NCBI RefSeq assembly: GCF_004329815.1
Contig: NZ_SJPE01000012.1
Location: 1-64,000, forward strand
Direction: 5' to 3'
Length of the DNA stretch: 64,000 bases
From: Flavobacterium silvisoli
GTDB taxonomy: Bacteria > Bacteroidota > Bacteroidia > Flavobacteriales > Flavobacteriaceae
The translations under genes and the position numbers were made by a program. Below, piece by piece: positions 7,735 to 17,278 of this stretch (positions are counted from its first letter, which is position 1; every line of letters begins with the position of its first letter). The notes beneath the pieces were generated by a model, which was not told the origin of the DNA, did not search any database, and saw nothing but the letters and a program-made list of their open reading frames with translations.

Positions 7735-9102
7735 ATGAAGAAACACCTACTACTAGTAATTACTCTTTTAAGTGCTTCAGTAGTTCTTACTGCACAGGAA
7801 AAGAAAAATGAGAAAAAAGCCGATAAGGAGTTTATCAGTGCCGATGTTGACAAAGAAATTCAAGGAGACACTTACAACAGATGGTCAATAGAGGTTGATT
7901 TTGGACAAAGTAAAGGAGGAAAACCCTATGCTGACGGTTATTTTGCCAGTGACCCGGACAAGTTTATGGGAGGATTTCAATTCAATCACTATGGTATTGG
8001 TGCGCGTTATATGTTAAGTCCGAAGTTTGGTTTAAAGTCTCATTTATCGTATGATGATATTAAAAAATTACCAGGCTCAAGAAGTTTAGATTTCAAAGTG
8101 CAACACATACAGCTTACATTTGAAGGTGTAGTAAATGCTGCCAGATTATTTGATATACAAGAAGGAGCAAAACGATTTGGAATGTTATTCCACTTTGGTA
8201 TTCAAGCATCACAAATGATGCCTAAGATGAACACTGCTGCGGGAAGCAACAAAGGCAGAAAAGAATTAAACGGCGGAATTGTGGTGGGTATTACTCCATC
8301 ATACAGAATTTTTAATAATGTTAGTGTTTTTACAGATATTACCATCAATTCAAACGTAAGACAACATTTTAACTGGGATGGTTCTTATTCTGACAGAAGT
8401 AATAACTTAACCGGAAGTTTATTTACTACATCACTTGGATTGTCTTTTGCTTTAGGAAAAGGAAAAGTTCACGGCGATTGGGCGATTATTAAAGATAAAA
8501 AAGACAAAGAAATTGATGAATTATCTAACCGAATTGGTGAAATCGAGACCTTGATGAATGATTCTGATAAGGATGGAGTTCCGGATTATCTGGATGCTGA
8601 AAACAACTCAATTGCCGGTGTGGCTGTTGACACCAAAGGAAGAATGGTTGATAAGAACAATAATGGTGTGCCGGATGAGTTAGAAAAATATATCGACAAA
8701 ACAATCACAAACAATAATAACAACAACACTAACACTGCAACCGTAACTAACGGCATGTTAGAACAGTTGATTAACGATGGTTATGTGGCTGCTTATTTTG
8801 ATGCTAACAAAACAAAACCTACCAATGCATCTGCTGATAATATTGGTTTTGTATTAAACTACCTGAAAAACAATCCTGATAAGTCAGTACAAATTATCGG
8901 ATATGCCGATGAATTGGGTAGCAGCGATTACAACAATAAATTGTCTGGAGAAAGAGCACAAAACGTGAAAACAATATTAACCAAGGCCGGTATAAGTCCT
9001 TCACGATTGACAATCGTAGGAAACGGTATCGATAGTTCTGTAGATAAAAACTCAGAGTACGCCCGACGTTTGGTTCGCAAAGTAATCTTCAAAATCAAAT
9101 AA
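7735..9102 (+). CDS. OmpA-family outer-membrane protein
   Basis: A 455-residue protein with a signal peptide (1-20, ending VLTAQE), an N-terminal eight-stranded-barrel-like region (about 45-245), a calcium-binding thrombospondin type 3-like stretch (DSDKDGVPDYLDAENNS near 275-290), an Asn-rich linker (NNNNNN near 330) and a C-terminal OmpA peptidoglycan-binding domain (about 345-455, with IIGYADELGSSDYN and LSGERAQNV). This is the classic abundant flavobacterial OmpA layout, anchoring the outer membrane to peptidoglycan. It is monocistronic, with a strong promoter and a strong terminator. Confidence 0.92.
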   Translation: MKKHLLLVITLLSASVVLTAQEKKNEKKADKEFISADVDKEIQGDTYNRWSIEVDFGQSKGGKPYADGYFASDPDKFMGGFQFNHYGIGARYMLSPKFGLKSHLSYDDIKKLPGSRSLDFKVQHIQLTFEGVVNAARLFDIQEGAKRFGMLFHFGIQASQMMPKMNTAAGSNKGRKELNGGIVVGITPSYRIFNNVSVFTDITINSNVRQHFNWDGSYSDRSNNLTGSLFTTSLGLSFALGKGKVHGDWAIIKDKKDKEIDELSNRIGEIETLMNDSDKDGVPDYLDAENNSIAGVAVDTKGRMVDKNNNGVPDELEKYIDKTITNNNNNNTNTATVTNGMLEQLINDGYVAAYFDANKTKPTNASADNIGFVLNYLKNNPDKSVQIIGYADELGSSDYNNKLSGERAQNVKTILTKAGISPSRLTIVGNGIDSSVDKNSEYARRLVRKVIFKIK

Positions 9103-9130
9103 TAATTAACAATCAATTATTAATAACTAA

Positions 9131-9166
9131 AAAAAACCTCTGCTTTTCAGCAGAGGTTTTTTTTTA
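9131..9166 (+). terminator. Rho-independent terminator of the OmpA-family gene
   Basis: The arms AACCTCTGCT and AGCAGAGGTT pair around a TTTC loop (9135-9158), followed by a run of Ts to 9166. Confidence 0.9.
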
Positions 9167-9258
9167 ATTTTAAGTAGTCCGATAGTACGAAGAAAAGTAT
9201 TTACTTAAAAACTAACTCGATCAACTTTTACTGTTGTAATCTTAAAAAACAAATAACT

Positions 9259-9663
9259 ATGGAAGCACGCGATAATCATGTTCTCGAACTAAGAGGCGAA
9301 GCTCTGGGAATAATCAACCATCAATCTTCGTTAGAAGAGACTTTTCAAAATAAAACGCTGAGACCCATACTGAAAATACAAAATGACTTGTTTATTGCGG
9401 TTTTTATCAATTACGCCATAAAACAAAAAAATGTCTTTTTTGGTTTGACCCCCGAAAAAAAGATTGCTTACATAGAAAACGTTATTCAGCGGGACATTAA
9501 ATTCAGAAATTCACTCAAAGGAATTGTTATCGGATTGTTTACTGTAGATGAGTATAATGAGTACATTCAAAACTCTTCTAACCTAAATAAAAGAATGATG
9601 AATATGCTGATTGAAAGACTAAAAAGTCAAATTCAACTGCTAGAGCCTAATTTATACAGTTAA
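9259..9663 (+). CDS. Conserved flavobacterial protein of unknown function
   Basis: A 134-residue soluble, mainly helical protein beginning MEARDNHVLELRGEALG and ending in a region rich in Asn and Leu. I recall similar flavobacterial proteins being labelled glyoxalase, but no metal-binding His/Glu pattern of a glyoxalase is visible, so that name should not be trusted. It stands alone between the OmpA terminator and a converging gene. Confidence 0.7.
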   Translation: MEARDNHVLELRGEALGIINHQSSLEETFQNKTLRPILKIQNDLFIAVFINYAIKQKNVFFGLTPEKKIAYIENVIQRDIKFRNSLKGIVIGLFTVDEYNEYIQNSSNLNKRMMNMLIERLKSQIQLLEPNLYS

Positions 9664-9681
9664 ATACTTAAACCTTTTTCG

Positions 9682-10227
9682 CTATTTTAAATAGTTCTGT
9701 TTGATATCCAAAAAAGTTTGATTTGTATGAATCAGGGTCGAGACTATATCTTTTCTCAACTCACTTAAATCTTCATAATGCAAGTACTTGGCCCAAGCAG
9801 TTTCAAAAAGTACTTCTTTAATAATACGCATGATTTTAGCTGTTTCCTTTGAATTCCTTAATGCATAGGTTTCAGTTTCAATAAGCGATTCTTTGTGAAA
9901 AAAATCGACTTCTCCGGTTTCAAAATCTACTTTAATATAAAACAACTTGGAGGTATCATCATTCGGATAAAAGCTTTCCCAGTTGGCAAAGGCAACCGTG
10001 ATATTCTGATTTTTAAATGTATTCAAAGGAATTAAACGCCAATAACAATCACCCACTCTACCCCAATGATTAGAAATGCGGTACAATCCTTTTTCAGTGA
10101 AAATATAGTGACTTCCGGACTTGCTTTTGTAGTTTACTTTCATCGACTGTATTTCGTCTGATGATACTTCATTCCAAATACAAAAAGTATGACTGTGAAA
10201 ATTGACTCTGTTATAATTTTTGACCAA
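9682..10227 (-). CDS. Conserved protein of unknown function
   Basis: A protein of up to 181 residues, with aromatic-rich segments FHSHTFCIWNEVSS and YRISNHWGRVGDCYWRL and no signal peptide. No catalytic motif is recognised. The start is uncertain: 10227 is a TTG, needed to include the NRVNFHSHTFCIWN segment that I believe is conserved in relatives. The next in-frame ATG is at 10143 and would remove 28 residues. Confidence 0.65.
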   Translation of the reverse strand: MVKNYNRVNFHSHTFCIWNEVSSDEIQSMKVNYKSKSGSHYIFTEKGLYRISNHWGRVGDCYWRLIPLNTFKNQNITVAFANWESFYPNDDTSKLFYIKVDFETGEVDFFHKESLIETETYALRNSKETAKIMRIIKEVLFETAWAKYLHYEDLSELRKDIVSTLIHTNQTFLDIKQNYLK

Positions 10228-10255
10228 AATATATTCAGTTCCTGTCTAAATGTAA

Positions 10256-10744
10256 TTAGTCTTCTTCTCCTTCTGATTCGGCACCGCTGCTGAATGCTTT
10301 AAAATCTTTTCTGATTTCAGTATGGCGAATTTCACCGCCTGAAGTTCCAACCTGCTGAGCTAAAAATACTCCAGCCAAAGCAATTACGAAAGCGATAAGT
10401 GAAATCAGTTTTGCCTTGCTGTGATTTTTAAAGTTGGCATATAGCCCTAACAAAGAAACTGCTCCCAATATGTATAATACCAAGGCTAACTTTTCAGCTA
10501 TTTCCTCATGCTCATGAATTATTTGTTTACCAATACCCGGCATATCCTCGACTACTTCCTCTGCTCCTTCTCCGGTGGTCATACTCAGCGCAGCAAAAAC
10601 AGCTGCGACAATAAAAATTACATAAGCTACGTTCTTGACAACATTGTTTTTAGAAAAAATTCCGGCCGCTAAAATTCCCAATCCAAGAATGGTTCCAATG
10701 ATGGGAAAATGATTTACTACTAAATGATAATGGGCTTCTGTCAT
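10256..10744 (-). CDS. Four-helix integral membrane protein, DUF2231-like
   Basis: A 162-residue protein with four transmembrane segments (about 9-27, 34-54, 88-108, 114-134), starting TEAHYHLVVNHFPIIGTI. The His residues in the first segment (HYHLVVNH) resemble DUF2231-type proteins, which may bind haem. The C-terminus is acidic (GAESEGEED). Function unknown; no co-transcribed partner is evident. Confidence 0.7.
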   Translation of the reverse strand: MTEAHYHLVVNHFPIIGTILGLGILAAGIFSKNNVVKNVAYVIFIVAAVFAALSMTTGEGAEEVVEDMPGIGKQIIHEHEEIAEKLALVLYILGAVSLLGLYANFKNHSKAKLISLIAFVIALAGVFLAQQVGTSGGEIRHTEIRKDFKAFSSGAESEGEED

Positions 10745-10819
10745 GATAAATAAGTTTTAGTATGTACCCAAAGTTACCATATTTTGGTTTAACTGAAATG
10801 ATAATTATCAGTCTGAACG

Positions 10820-12202
10820 CTATTTAGAAAAACTCAAAATTACTTTGGTTCCCACTTTTTCTTCACTCTCAATTTCTAAATCGATTTGCAGTAAGATACA
10901 CAATCGTTTCACTATTGACAACCCCAGACCGGTTCCTTTAATCTCGGGATGCTCGTTGGCTTTGGAACGGTAAAACTGATCGAATATTTTTTGAAGATCT
11001 TCTTTGGCAATTCCTATACCGTGATCGGCAATACTGCATATGATCTTATCATTGGCTTCAATAATGTCGAAATTGATGGTATCTCCGGTTTTAGAATACT
11101 TAACAGCATTGGTCAGAATATTGTTGATGACAATACAAAGCAGATAAGCATCGGTAGTGACATAATAATCTTTTTGTGTATGCGATATGCAAGTGAGCTT
11201 CTTTTCGCTTATGATACTGGCATTTCTCGACATTACATCAAAAAAAACAGCATTGAGCGAGACTTTTTCCATTTTCAAAGACTGCTTTTGATTTTCAAAA
11301 CGAGCCAATAAAAGCAATTCATCTACTAAATTATTCAACCGATTCACTTCATTGATACAAAAATCAATTTTTTCTTTATACTGTTCAGGATTACGGGGTT
11401 TACGAACTAATACCTCTAAAGTTCCTTTAATTACAGCCAAAGGGGTTCTCAGTTCATGAGAAGCATCTGAAGTAAATTGTTTTTCACGCTCTATTGCATT
11501 TTCCACCCGATCCAACAAGTTGTTTATGGTTTTGGAAAGTGTAAACAATTCATCTCTGTTTTGTGGCAAAGGAATTCTGGATTTCAGATTATCCTTGGTA
11601 ATGATATTTGACGTTTCTATAATAGAACTAATGGGCTTTATGCTTTTGCCGGCAATGAATCGCGCGATAAAAAATAGCACGAGTAATACTAACGGATAAG
11701 CCACCACCAATATGACAAACAGGTTATTCAATACCATTTTAGAATCTTCGAGTGACATGGCAACAATCAAAAAACCAATAATTTTGGTTCCCTGATACAA
11801 TGGTACCTGTACTTGTCGAACAGAGATATTATCTAATTTACCATCAAACAATTCATTGTTGATAGCACCTGGATAAAAGGTTAATTTCTTCTTCTTTAAG
11901 TTAGGCGATTTGTTGACTAAAGCCCCCAGCTCATCTACGAATTGTATGAAAGCCGGACTGACATCTACTTTGTTAAATTGTACTTGTTTCCACTGTTCTT
12001 CGCGAACCAAAAGGACGCAGTTTTCTTTGACTTCGATTTCTTTTAAATGTTTTGCAATTTCATTCTGAATATCGTTATTTACTTTTACATAAACACTGAA
12101 ACGAACAATGGAAAAAATGACAAAAAACACCACAAAAATCAAGAGTGCTGTGGTGATGATGTAATTAGAAGCTATTCTGTTTTTAAACGAAAGTTGTTGC
12201 AT
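10820..12202 (-). CDS. Membrane sensor histidine kinase (HAMP, HisKA, HATPase)
   Basis: A 460-residue kinase with transmembrane helices near 13-33 and 160-180 flanking a periplasmic sensor domain of about 125 residues, then HAMP (about 180-235), HisKA with SHELRTPL (phospho-His near 248) and HATPase_c with the N box, DHGIGI and GTGLGLSIVK. Its ATG overlaps the stop of the OmpR-type regulator gene by one base (TGATG), so they form a translationally coupled pair. The signal is unknown; the order resembles flavobacterial copper- or envelope-stress pairs such as CusRS-like systems. Confidence 0.92.
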   Translation of the reverse strand: MQQLSFKNRIASNYIITTALLIFVVFFVIFSIVRFSVYVKVNNDIQNEIAKHLKEIEVKENCVLLVREEQWKQVQFNKVDVSPAFIQFVDELGALVNKSPNLKKKKLTFYPGAINNELFDGKLDNISVRQVQVPLYQGTKIIGFLIVAMSLEDSKMVLNNLFVILVVAYPLVLLVLFFIARFIAGKSIKPISSIIETSNIITKDNLKSRIPLPQNRDELFTLSKTINNLLDRVENAIEREKQFTSDASHELRTPLAVIKGTLEVLVRKPRNPEQYKEKIDFCINEVNRLNNLVDELLLLARFENQKQSLKMEKVSLNAVFFDVMSRNASIISEKKLTCISHTQKDYYVTTDAYLLCIVINNILTNAVKYSKTGDTINFDIIEANDKIICSIADHGIGIAKEDLQKIFDQFYRSKANEHPEIKGTGLGLSIVKRLCILLQIDLEIESEEKVGTKVILSFSK

Positions 12203-12873
12203 CAGTCTTTATCGTTAGCAATATATCCCACACCGCGAATGGTTTTGATATAATCTTCATCTACTTTTAAATTCAGTTTTTTGCGAATGGAATTCATAAA
12301 AACATCAATAACACCGGTATCATATTCAAAGTGAATGTCCCAAACATCCTGGATGATTTGTGTTCTGGAACATACGCTACCTTTGTTTTTAACCAAATAA
12401 GAAAGCAGATCAAATTCTTTTTGTGTCAACGAAACTTCTCGCTTATCAACGGTGACTGCGTGTTTTAACAAATTGATTTCTATGGGACCCAAAGTCAGAA
12501 TTTCTTGTTCACTTTTGTCGCGCAATTGAACCTTAATGCGCTCCACCAACTCATCGAAACTAAACGGTTTTTTGATATAATCATTGGCACCGCTTTTCAA
12601 TCCTTCAACGGTTTCCTGAACGGTGTCTTTGGCGGTTAAAAATATTATGGGCAATTTTGTGTTTTGTTGTCTTATGGCTTGGCAAACCTCTACTCCTGTC
12701 ATTTTAGGAAGCATCCAATCGAGTAATACTAAATCAAATTTGCCATTTTGAAACAGTTCAAATCCTTTTGCTCCGTCATTGGCTGAAGTAATCGTATAAC
12801 CTTCTTCTTCAAGCCCTTGCTTCAGGAATTGTACAATTCCCTCTTCATCTTCTACAATTAGAATGTGCTTCAT
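12202..12873 (-). CDS. OmpR/PhoB-family response regulator
   Basis: A 223-residue regulator with a receiver (1-115; acidic pocket EDEE, phospho-acceptor in LVLLDWMLPK, Lys in KKPF) and a C-terminal winged-helix DNA-binding domain (about 125-221, with TRTQIIQDVWD and IRGVGY). It lies first in the operon with the overlapping sensor kinase gene, its likely phosphodonor. Confidence 0.93.
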   Translation of the reverse strand: MKHILIVEDEEGIVQFLKQGLEEEGYTITSANDGAKGFELFQNGKFDLVLLDWMLPKMTGVEVCQAIRQQNTKLPIIFLTAKDTVQETVEGLKSGANDYIKKPFSFDELVERIKVQLRDKSEQEILTLGPIEINLLKHAVTVDKREVSLTQKEFDLLSYLVKNKGSVCSRTQIIQDVWDIHFEYDTGVIDVFMNSIRKKLNLKVDEDYIKTIRGVGYIANDKD

Positions 12874-13024
12874 TTGAGTTGTGTTTATTCTTTGGATAAA
12901 GATAAATTAAAAATAAGGTCTTGCCAATGCAATCGAATCTATTTTAATCAAATATTAATAGAAATTGATTGAAAATTGAACCGGAGAAGTTATAATTGTG
13001 TTATTTTGTCAAAAAAAAATAAAT

Positions 13025-15118
13025 ATGCAGTTTTTCAAAAAGTATTCTCCTTTCGTTAATTTGACGTTGCTGTTTCTTCTGGCCAATTTTATTCTTCGAA
13101 TTGTACTGCTTTTCCATCCGATTACCCAATCCAATTTCGGTTTTTTAGAGATTATCAACATCTTTGCGTTAGGGTTTGTTTCTGATGTTTTTGTTTTTAC
13201 TGTAGCCGCAATTTTTCTTTGGTTATACTTACTCTTTTTATCCGATTCAAAATACTATAAACCTTGGGGATATATCATTTTCGCCGGTTTTGTTGCCCTG
13301 TTTCTGTATGTGACTTTCGGCAATACCATTTTAAACGAATACGGTGGCTCATTGCCCGAAATCGGAATGTACTTCATCGGCATTAAAACGATTGCTTTTG
13401 GATTGTTGTTATTCTTGCCTAAGTACCGCAAAAACATACGATTAGGATTGTATACTATTACCATTTTCATTTTTGTTTTATTGATTATTCAAAATGCCAT
13501 CAGCGAATTCTTTTTTTGGAACGAGTTTGGCGTGCGGTATAATTTTATAGCGGTTGATTATTTGGTTTATACCAATACCGTAATTGGAAACATCATGGAA
13601 TCTTACCCAGTCATTCCATTGTTTACCGGAGTTGGACTCATTGCTGCTTTCTTCACTTATGTCATCGTTAAGAGAACAAAACCATTTCTTGAAAAACTAC
13701 CGTCCTTTACCGATAAAATAAAAAACATGGCGATTTATGTCGTCTTATTTATCATTTCATTAGGAGCTATTCCTTTTTTGGCCAAACAGCAAAATTCCTC
13801 CAATGTTTTCACCAATGAATTACAGGCCAATGGCGTTTATAAATTTTATGTAGCATTCATGAGTAGTGAACTCGATTTTGATACGTTTTATAAAACCATG
13901 CCCCAAGAGGAAGCTTTTGCTTTATTGCACAAACAACTACCGGGTACTGCTAACGAGAGTAGTTTAAGAAAAACGAAAAGCGATTCCACCGAAATACATA
14001 AAAATGTAGTGTTGATTACCATTGAAAGCTACAGCGCTGAATACATGAAAGCGTATGGCAACGAGGATAACATCACTCCTTTCCTAGATTCTTTGGCCAC
14101 CAAAAGTTTGCAGTTCACTAATCTGTACGCTGTAGGTAACCGAACGGTTCGTGGTTTGGAAGCTGTAACCTTGTGTTTGCCGCCAAGTGCCGCCGAAAGC
14201 GTTGTGAAAAGAAAAGACAACAAAAATAAATTTTCAACCGGCAGCATTTTCAAACAAAAAGGATATAACGTGAAATACATGTATGGTGGAGATGCTTTCT
14301 TTGACAATATGGGTGATTTTTTTGGTGGCAATGGTTATGACATAGTCGATAAAAAAACATTTTCTCCCCAAGAGATTACGTTTTCAAACGTTTGGGGCGT
14401 TTGTGATGAAGACATGTATAAAAAGGCAATCAAAGTTATGAATTCTGAAGCTCAGGAAAATAAACCTTTCTTCAACCACATTATGACCGTGAGCAACCAC
14501 AGACCGTTTACGTATCCGGAAGGAAAAATTGACATTTCAGGTCTGTCAAAATCAAGAAAAGGCGGTGTAAAATATACTGATTATGCACTGAAACAATTTT
14601 TCGCCATGGCTAAAAAGCAACCTTGGTTTAAAAATACCGTGTTTGTTATTTTGGCCGATCATTGCGCCTCAAGTTCAGGTAAAACCGAATTGCCTATGGA
14701 TAAATACCGTATTCCGGCCATGATTTATGCACCTGGCATGATTCCGGCTAAAGAAGTGAATACACTGATGTCGCAAATTGATGTGATGCCTACATTATTC
14801 GGGCTCCTGCATTTTGATTACGAGAATAAGTTTTATGGCCAAAATATTTTTGACAGCAGTTATACGCCCCGTGCTTTTATAGCTACTTATCAGGATTTAG
14901 GATATATAAAAAATAATGTATTAACCATCATTTCACCGGTTAAAAAAGTCAAGCAATTCGAGTTAATTCAACAGCCAAATCCCAAAGTTGGCACTAATTT
15001 TCAGTTGTATTTCGAAGAAAAACCAATGAAAACTCTTCGTGAAGATTTAGTGAATGAAACTATTGCTTACTACCAAACTTCTGCTTATTTGTTAAAGCAT
15101 AAAAAATATCAGAAATAG
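13025..15118 (+). CDS. LTA synthase-family membrane sulfatase/phosphoglycerol transferase
   Basis: A 697-residue protein with five N-terminal transmembrane segments (first about 260 residues) and an extracytoplasmic alkaline-phosphatase-fold domain. The sulfatase-type metal and nucleophile sites are seen in VLITIESYSAEYM, the NRTVRGLE segment around the catalytic Thr (equivalent to LtaS Thr300) and LADHCAS. In Bacteroidetes the substrate is not lipoteichoic acid but probably a lipid or glycan phosphoryl group. The GTG at 12998 would add nine residues, but the ATG at 13025 follows a near-consensus TTATTTTG element by 16 bp and is the better start. Confidence 0.88.
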   Translation: MQFFKKYSPFVNLTLLFLLANFILRIVLLFHPITQSNFGFLEIINIFALGFVSDVFVFTVAAIFLWLYLLFLSDSKYYKPWGYIIFAGFVALFLYVTFGNTILNEYGGSLPEIGMYFIGIKTIAFGLLLFLPKYRKNIRLGLYTITIFIFVLLIIQNAISEFFFWNEFGVRYNFIAVDYLVYTNTVIGNIMESYPVIPLFTGVGLIAAFFTYVIVKRTKPFLEKLPSFTDKIKNMAIYVVLFIISLGAIPFLAKQQNSSNVFTNELQANGVYKFYVAFMSSELDFDTFYKTMPQEEAFALLHKQLPGTANESSLRKTKSDSTEIHKNVVLITIESYSAEYMKAYGNEDNITPFLDSLATKSLQFTNLYAVGNRTVRGLEAVTLCLPPSAAESVVKRKDNKNKFSTGSIFKQKGYNVKYMYGGDAFFDNMGDFFGGNGYDIVDKKTFSPQEITFSNVWGVCDEDMYKKAIKVMNSEAQENKPFFNHIMTVSNHRPFTYPEGKIDISGLSKSRKGGVKYTDYALKQFFAMAKKQPWFKNTVFVILADHCASSSGKTELPMDKYRIPAMIYAPGMIPAKEVNTLMSQIDVMPTLFGLLHFDYENKFYGQNIFDSSYTPRAFIATYQDLGYIKNNVLTIISPVKKVKQFELIQQPNPKVGTNFQLYFEEKPMKTLREDLVNETIAYYQTSAYLLKHKKYQK

Positions 15119-15202
15119 TTTAACTATTATCGGTTGATTTTATTAATCGTAAGATAATACCACTGATTTCATAAAGGTTGTCGGTACAAAAGTTAATATC
15201 GA

Positions 15203-15231
15203 TTGAACTAATCGTTTTTTATATATTTTTG
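15203..15231 (+). promoter_or_regulatory. Promoter of the phospholipase D-like gene
   Basis: TTG (15203-15205) and TATTTTTG (15224-15231), with an 18-bp gap, match both Bacteroidetes promoter elements. The expected transcript start rules out translation from the upstream TTG at 15178. Confidence 0.7.
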
Positions 15232-15246
15232 TTCCAAATACCACTT

Positions 15247-16893
15247 ATGATGAGGCACAAAAATTGGCTTGCAATAGCTTTTATGGCTATTGGCATTTCG
15301 TTGGCTTATAGTCAGCAAACCGTTAAAGAAAACGATTATACTATTACATACAACAAGGCAAAAATTGATTTACAATTCGATCAGTCAAACGCAATCATCA
15401 CCAATGCCATTGATGTAAATACCCAAAAACCGATTCTGGTTCGCAAAGAAGGAAATGGTTATGTTTTAGATAACTTATCTCCGGCAGAAATAATCAAAGT
15501 AGAGTATCAGACCGTTACACAAAAAGGAACTTCGGAACATACGACATATTTAGCCAGTCCTTCAGCTTCTTCGGGCGAAATTAATGTTTATTTCAACCAT
15601 GCCGTTAATACTAGTTACAGCCAAATTCAACCTGCTGTTAACTTAGGCAATACGCTCGATGATATGCTGATCAGTTACATTAATGCTTGTCAAAACACGT
15701 TAGATATTGCTATTTACAACTCTTATTCACCCAGTACTGTGACCGGAATTGCAGGAGCTATCAATGCCGCTTATGCCAGAGGTGTTCAGATTAGAGTCAT
15801 TTACGACGGAAGTACCAGCAGTGCTATGATTCCGTTATTAAATTCAGGTATACCTACTTTGGCCAGTCCTAATAATTCCAGTTATGGAATCATGCACAAT
15901 AAATTTGTCATTTTTGATGCCAACAGCAGCGATCCGAATAAACCTTATGTTTGGACCGGTTCAACCAATTGGACAGTGGTTCAAATTGACGGTCCTGACC
16001 GAAACAGTGTTATCACCATTCAGGACCAGGCCTTAGCCTTGGGCTATAAAATAGAATTTGAGGAAATGTGGGGTAGCTCCACTGCGACTCCTGATTTAGT
16101 AAACTCCCGATTCGGACCTTACAAAACGGATAATACTCCGCATACCTACATCATAGGAGGAAAAACCATCAACAGTTATTTCAGCCCGAGCGACAATGTT
16201 ACTTCTAAAATAATTTCGGCCATCAATTCGGCTGACAGCGATATTAACATTGCGACTATGGTACTGACCCGAACTGATATCAGCAATGCTATAATCAGCA
16301 AATACAATGGAGGATTGACGAATTTAAACATAGTAATGGATACTCAAAATCCAACCGGAAATCAATTTGAAACTTTAAAAGCAGCTTTACAAACTAATCA
16401 TGTGGTTAAATTTACCAACAGCGGTATTATGCATCACAAATTCATGGTTGTTGATAATTTCAACAGTACTTCTGACCCATTGGTATTATTGGGCTCTCAC
16501 AATTGGAGCAGTTCAGCCGAAAACAGAAACGACGAAAACACCCTTATTGTTCACGACCTGAATATTGCCAATCAGTATTATCAGGCATTTGCTTATTTGT
16601 ATTTAGATGCCGGTGGTGTTTTAACATTGGCAAATCCGGAGTTTACCACCCGTGAGTTTAAACTTTACCCCAACCCTACTTCGGGTTTAATAACCATTGA
16701 CACGCAAAATGCTTATGCCTTGGATAATGTTACAGTTAGTGTTCACGACGTTATGGGAAAAAATGTTTACAGTAATGAATTCCCGAGTTTAGTTCACGAA
16801 AACATTACTATTGACAGTCAGGCTGCCGGACTATATTTTGTTACCATTCAAAGCAGCGGTAAGACTTGGCATTATAAAGTAATCAAAGAATAA
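15247..16893 (+). CDS. Secreted phospholipase D-like protein with T9SS sorting domain
   Basis: After a signal peptide (RHKNWLAIAFMAIGISLAYSQQ region) come two phospholipase D HKD motifs, HNKFVIFD with a GSTNW motif and HHKFMVVD with a GSHNW motif, so both half-sites of the active centre are present. The last about 75 residues form a T9SS type A sorting domain (LYPNPTSG ... GLYFVTIQSSGKTWHYKVIKE), so the protein is probably exported to the cell surface or medium. Substrate could be phospholipid or nucleic acid; PLD-fold nucleases share these motifs. About 548 residues from the ATG at 15247. The DUF2809 gene follows after one base. Confidence 0.9.
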   Translation: MMRHKNWLAIAFMAIGISLAYSQQTVKENDYTITYNKAKIDLQFDQSNAIITNAIDVNTQKPILVRKEGNGYVLDNLSPAEIIKVEYQTVTQKGTSEHTTYLASPSASSGEINVYFNHAVNTSYSQIQPAVNLGNTLDDMLISYINACQNTLDIAIYNSYSPSTVTGIAGAINAAYARGVQIRVIYDGSTSSAMIPLLNSGIPTLASPNNSSYGIMHNKFVIFDANSSDPNKPYVWTGSTNWTVVQIDGPDRNSVITIQDQALALGYKIEFEEMWGSSTATPDLVNSRFGPYKTDNTPHTYIIGGKTINSYFSPSDNVTSKIISAINSADSDINIATMVLTRTDISNAIISKYNGGLTNLNIVMDTQNPTGNQFETLKAALQTNHVVKFTNSGIMHHKFMVVDNFNSTSDPLVLLGSHNWSSSAENRNDENTLIVHDLNIANQYYQAFAYLYLDAGGVLTLANPEFTTREFKLYPNPTSGLITIDTQNAYALDNVTVSVHDVMGKNVYSNEFPSLVHENITIDSQAAGLYFVTIQSSGKTWHYKVIKE

Positions 16894-16894
16894 C

Positions 16895-17278
16895 TTGTCT
16901 GTATTTCAATTCAATCGGAAGTATTTTGGATGGACAGTTTTATTGTTTATTGTCGAAATTCTGATTGCTTCTTTTGTACACGATACAATCATCAGGCCCT
17001 ATGTAGGTGATGTTTTGGTGGTCATCCTTATTTATTGTTTTGTCAGATCATTTCTGAATCTGAAAGTTTCAACAGCCATATTATTGGTAATGGTCTTTGC
17101 CTTTAGTATTGAAACGCTGCAGTATTTTGATTTAGTCGAAAGACTTGGTCTTAAACACAGTAAAACAGCCCACATTGTATTGGGCAATTCATTTGAATAC
17201 ACTGATTTTGCGGCCTATACAATCGGAGCTCTAGTAGTACTTGCTGTAGAAGAAGCAATGAAAAAAAGAAATTTATAA
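16895..17278 (+). CDS. DUF2809 family membrane protein (TTG start)
   Basis: A 127-residue protein with four transmembrane segments and the DUF2809 signatures FNRKYFGWT, FSIETLQYFDLVERLG and GNSFEYTDFAAYTIGA. Function unknown. Upstream stop codons leave TTG at 16895 as the only plausible start; the first in-frame ATG would delete two segments. It begins one base after the phospholipase D-like stop and converges with the next gene, overlapping it by 6 nt. Confidence 0.8.
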   Translation: MSVFQFNRKYFGWTVLLFIVEILIASFVHDTIIRPYVGDVLVVILIYCFVRSFLNLKVSTAILLVMVFAFSIETLQYFDLVERLGLKHSKTAHIVLGNSFEYTDFAAYTIGALVVLAVEEAMKKRNL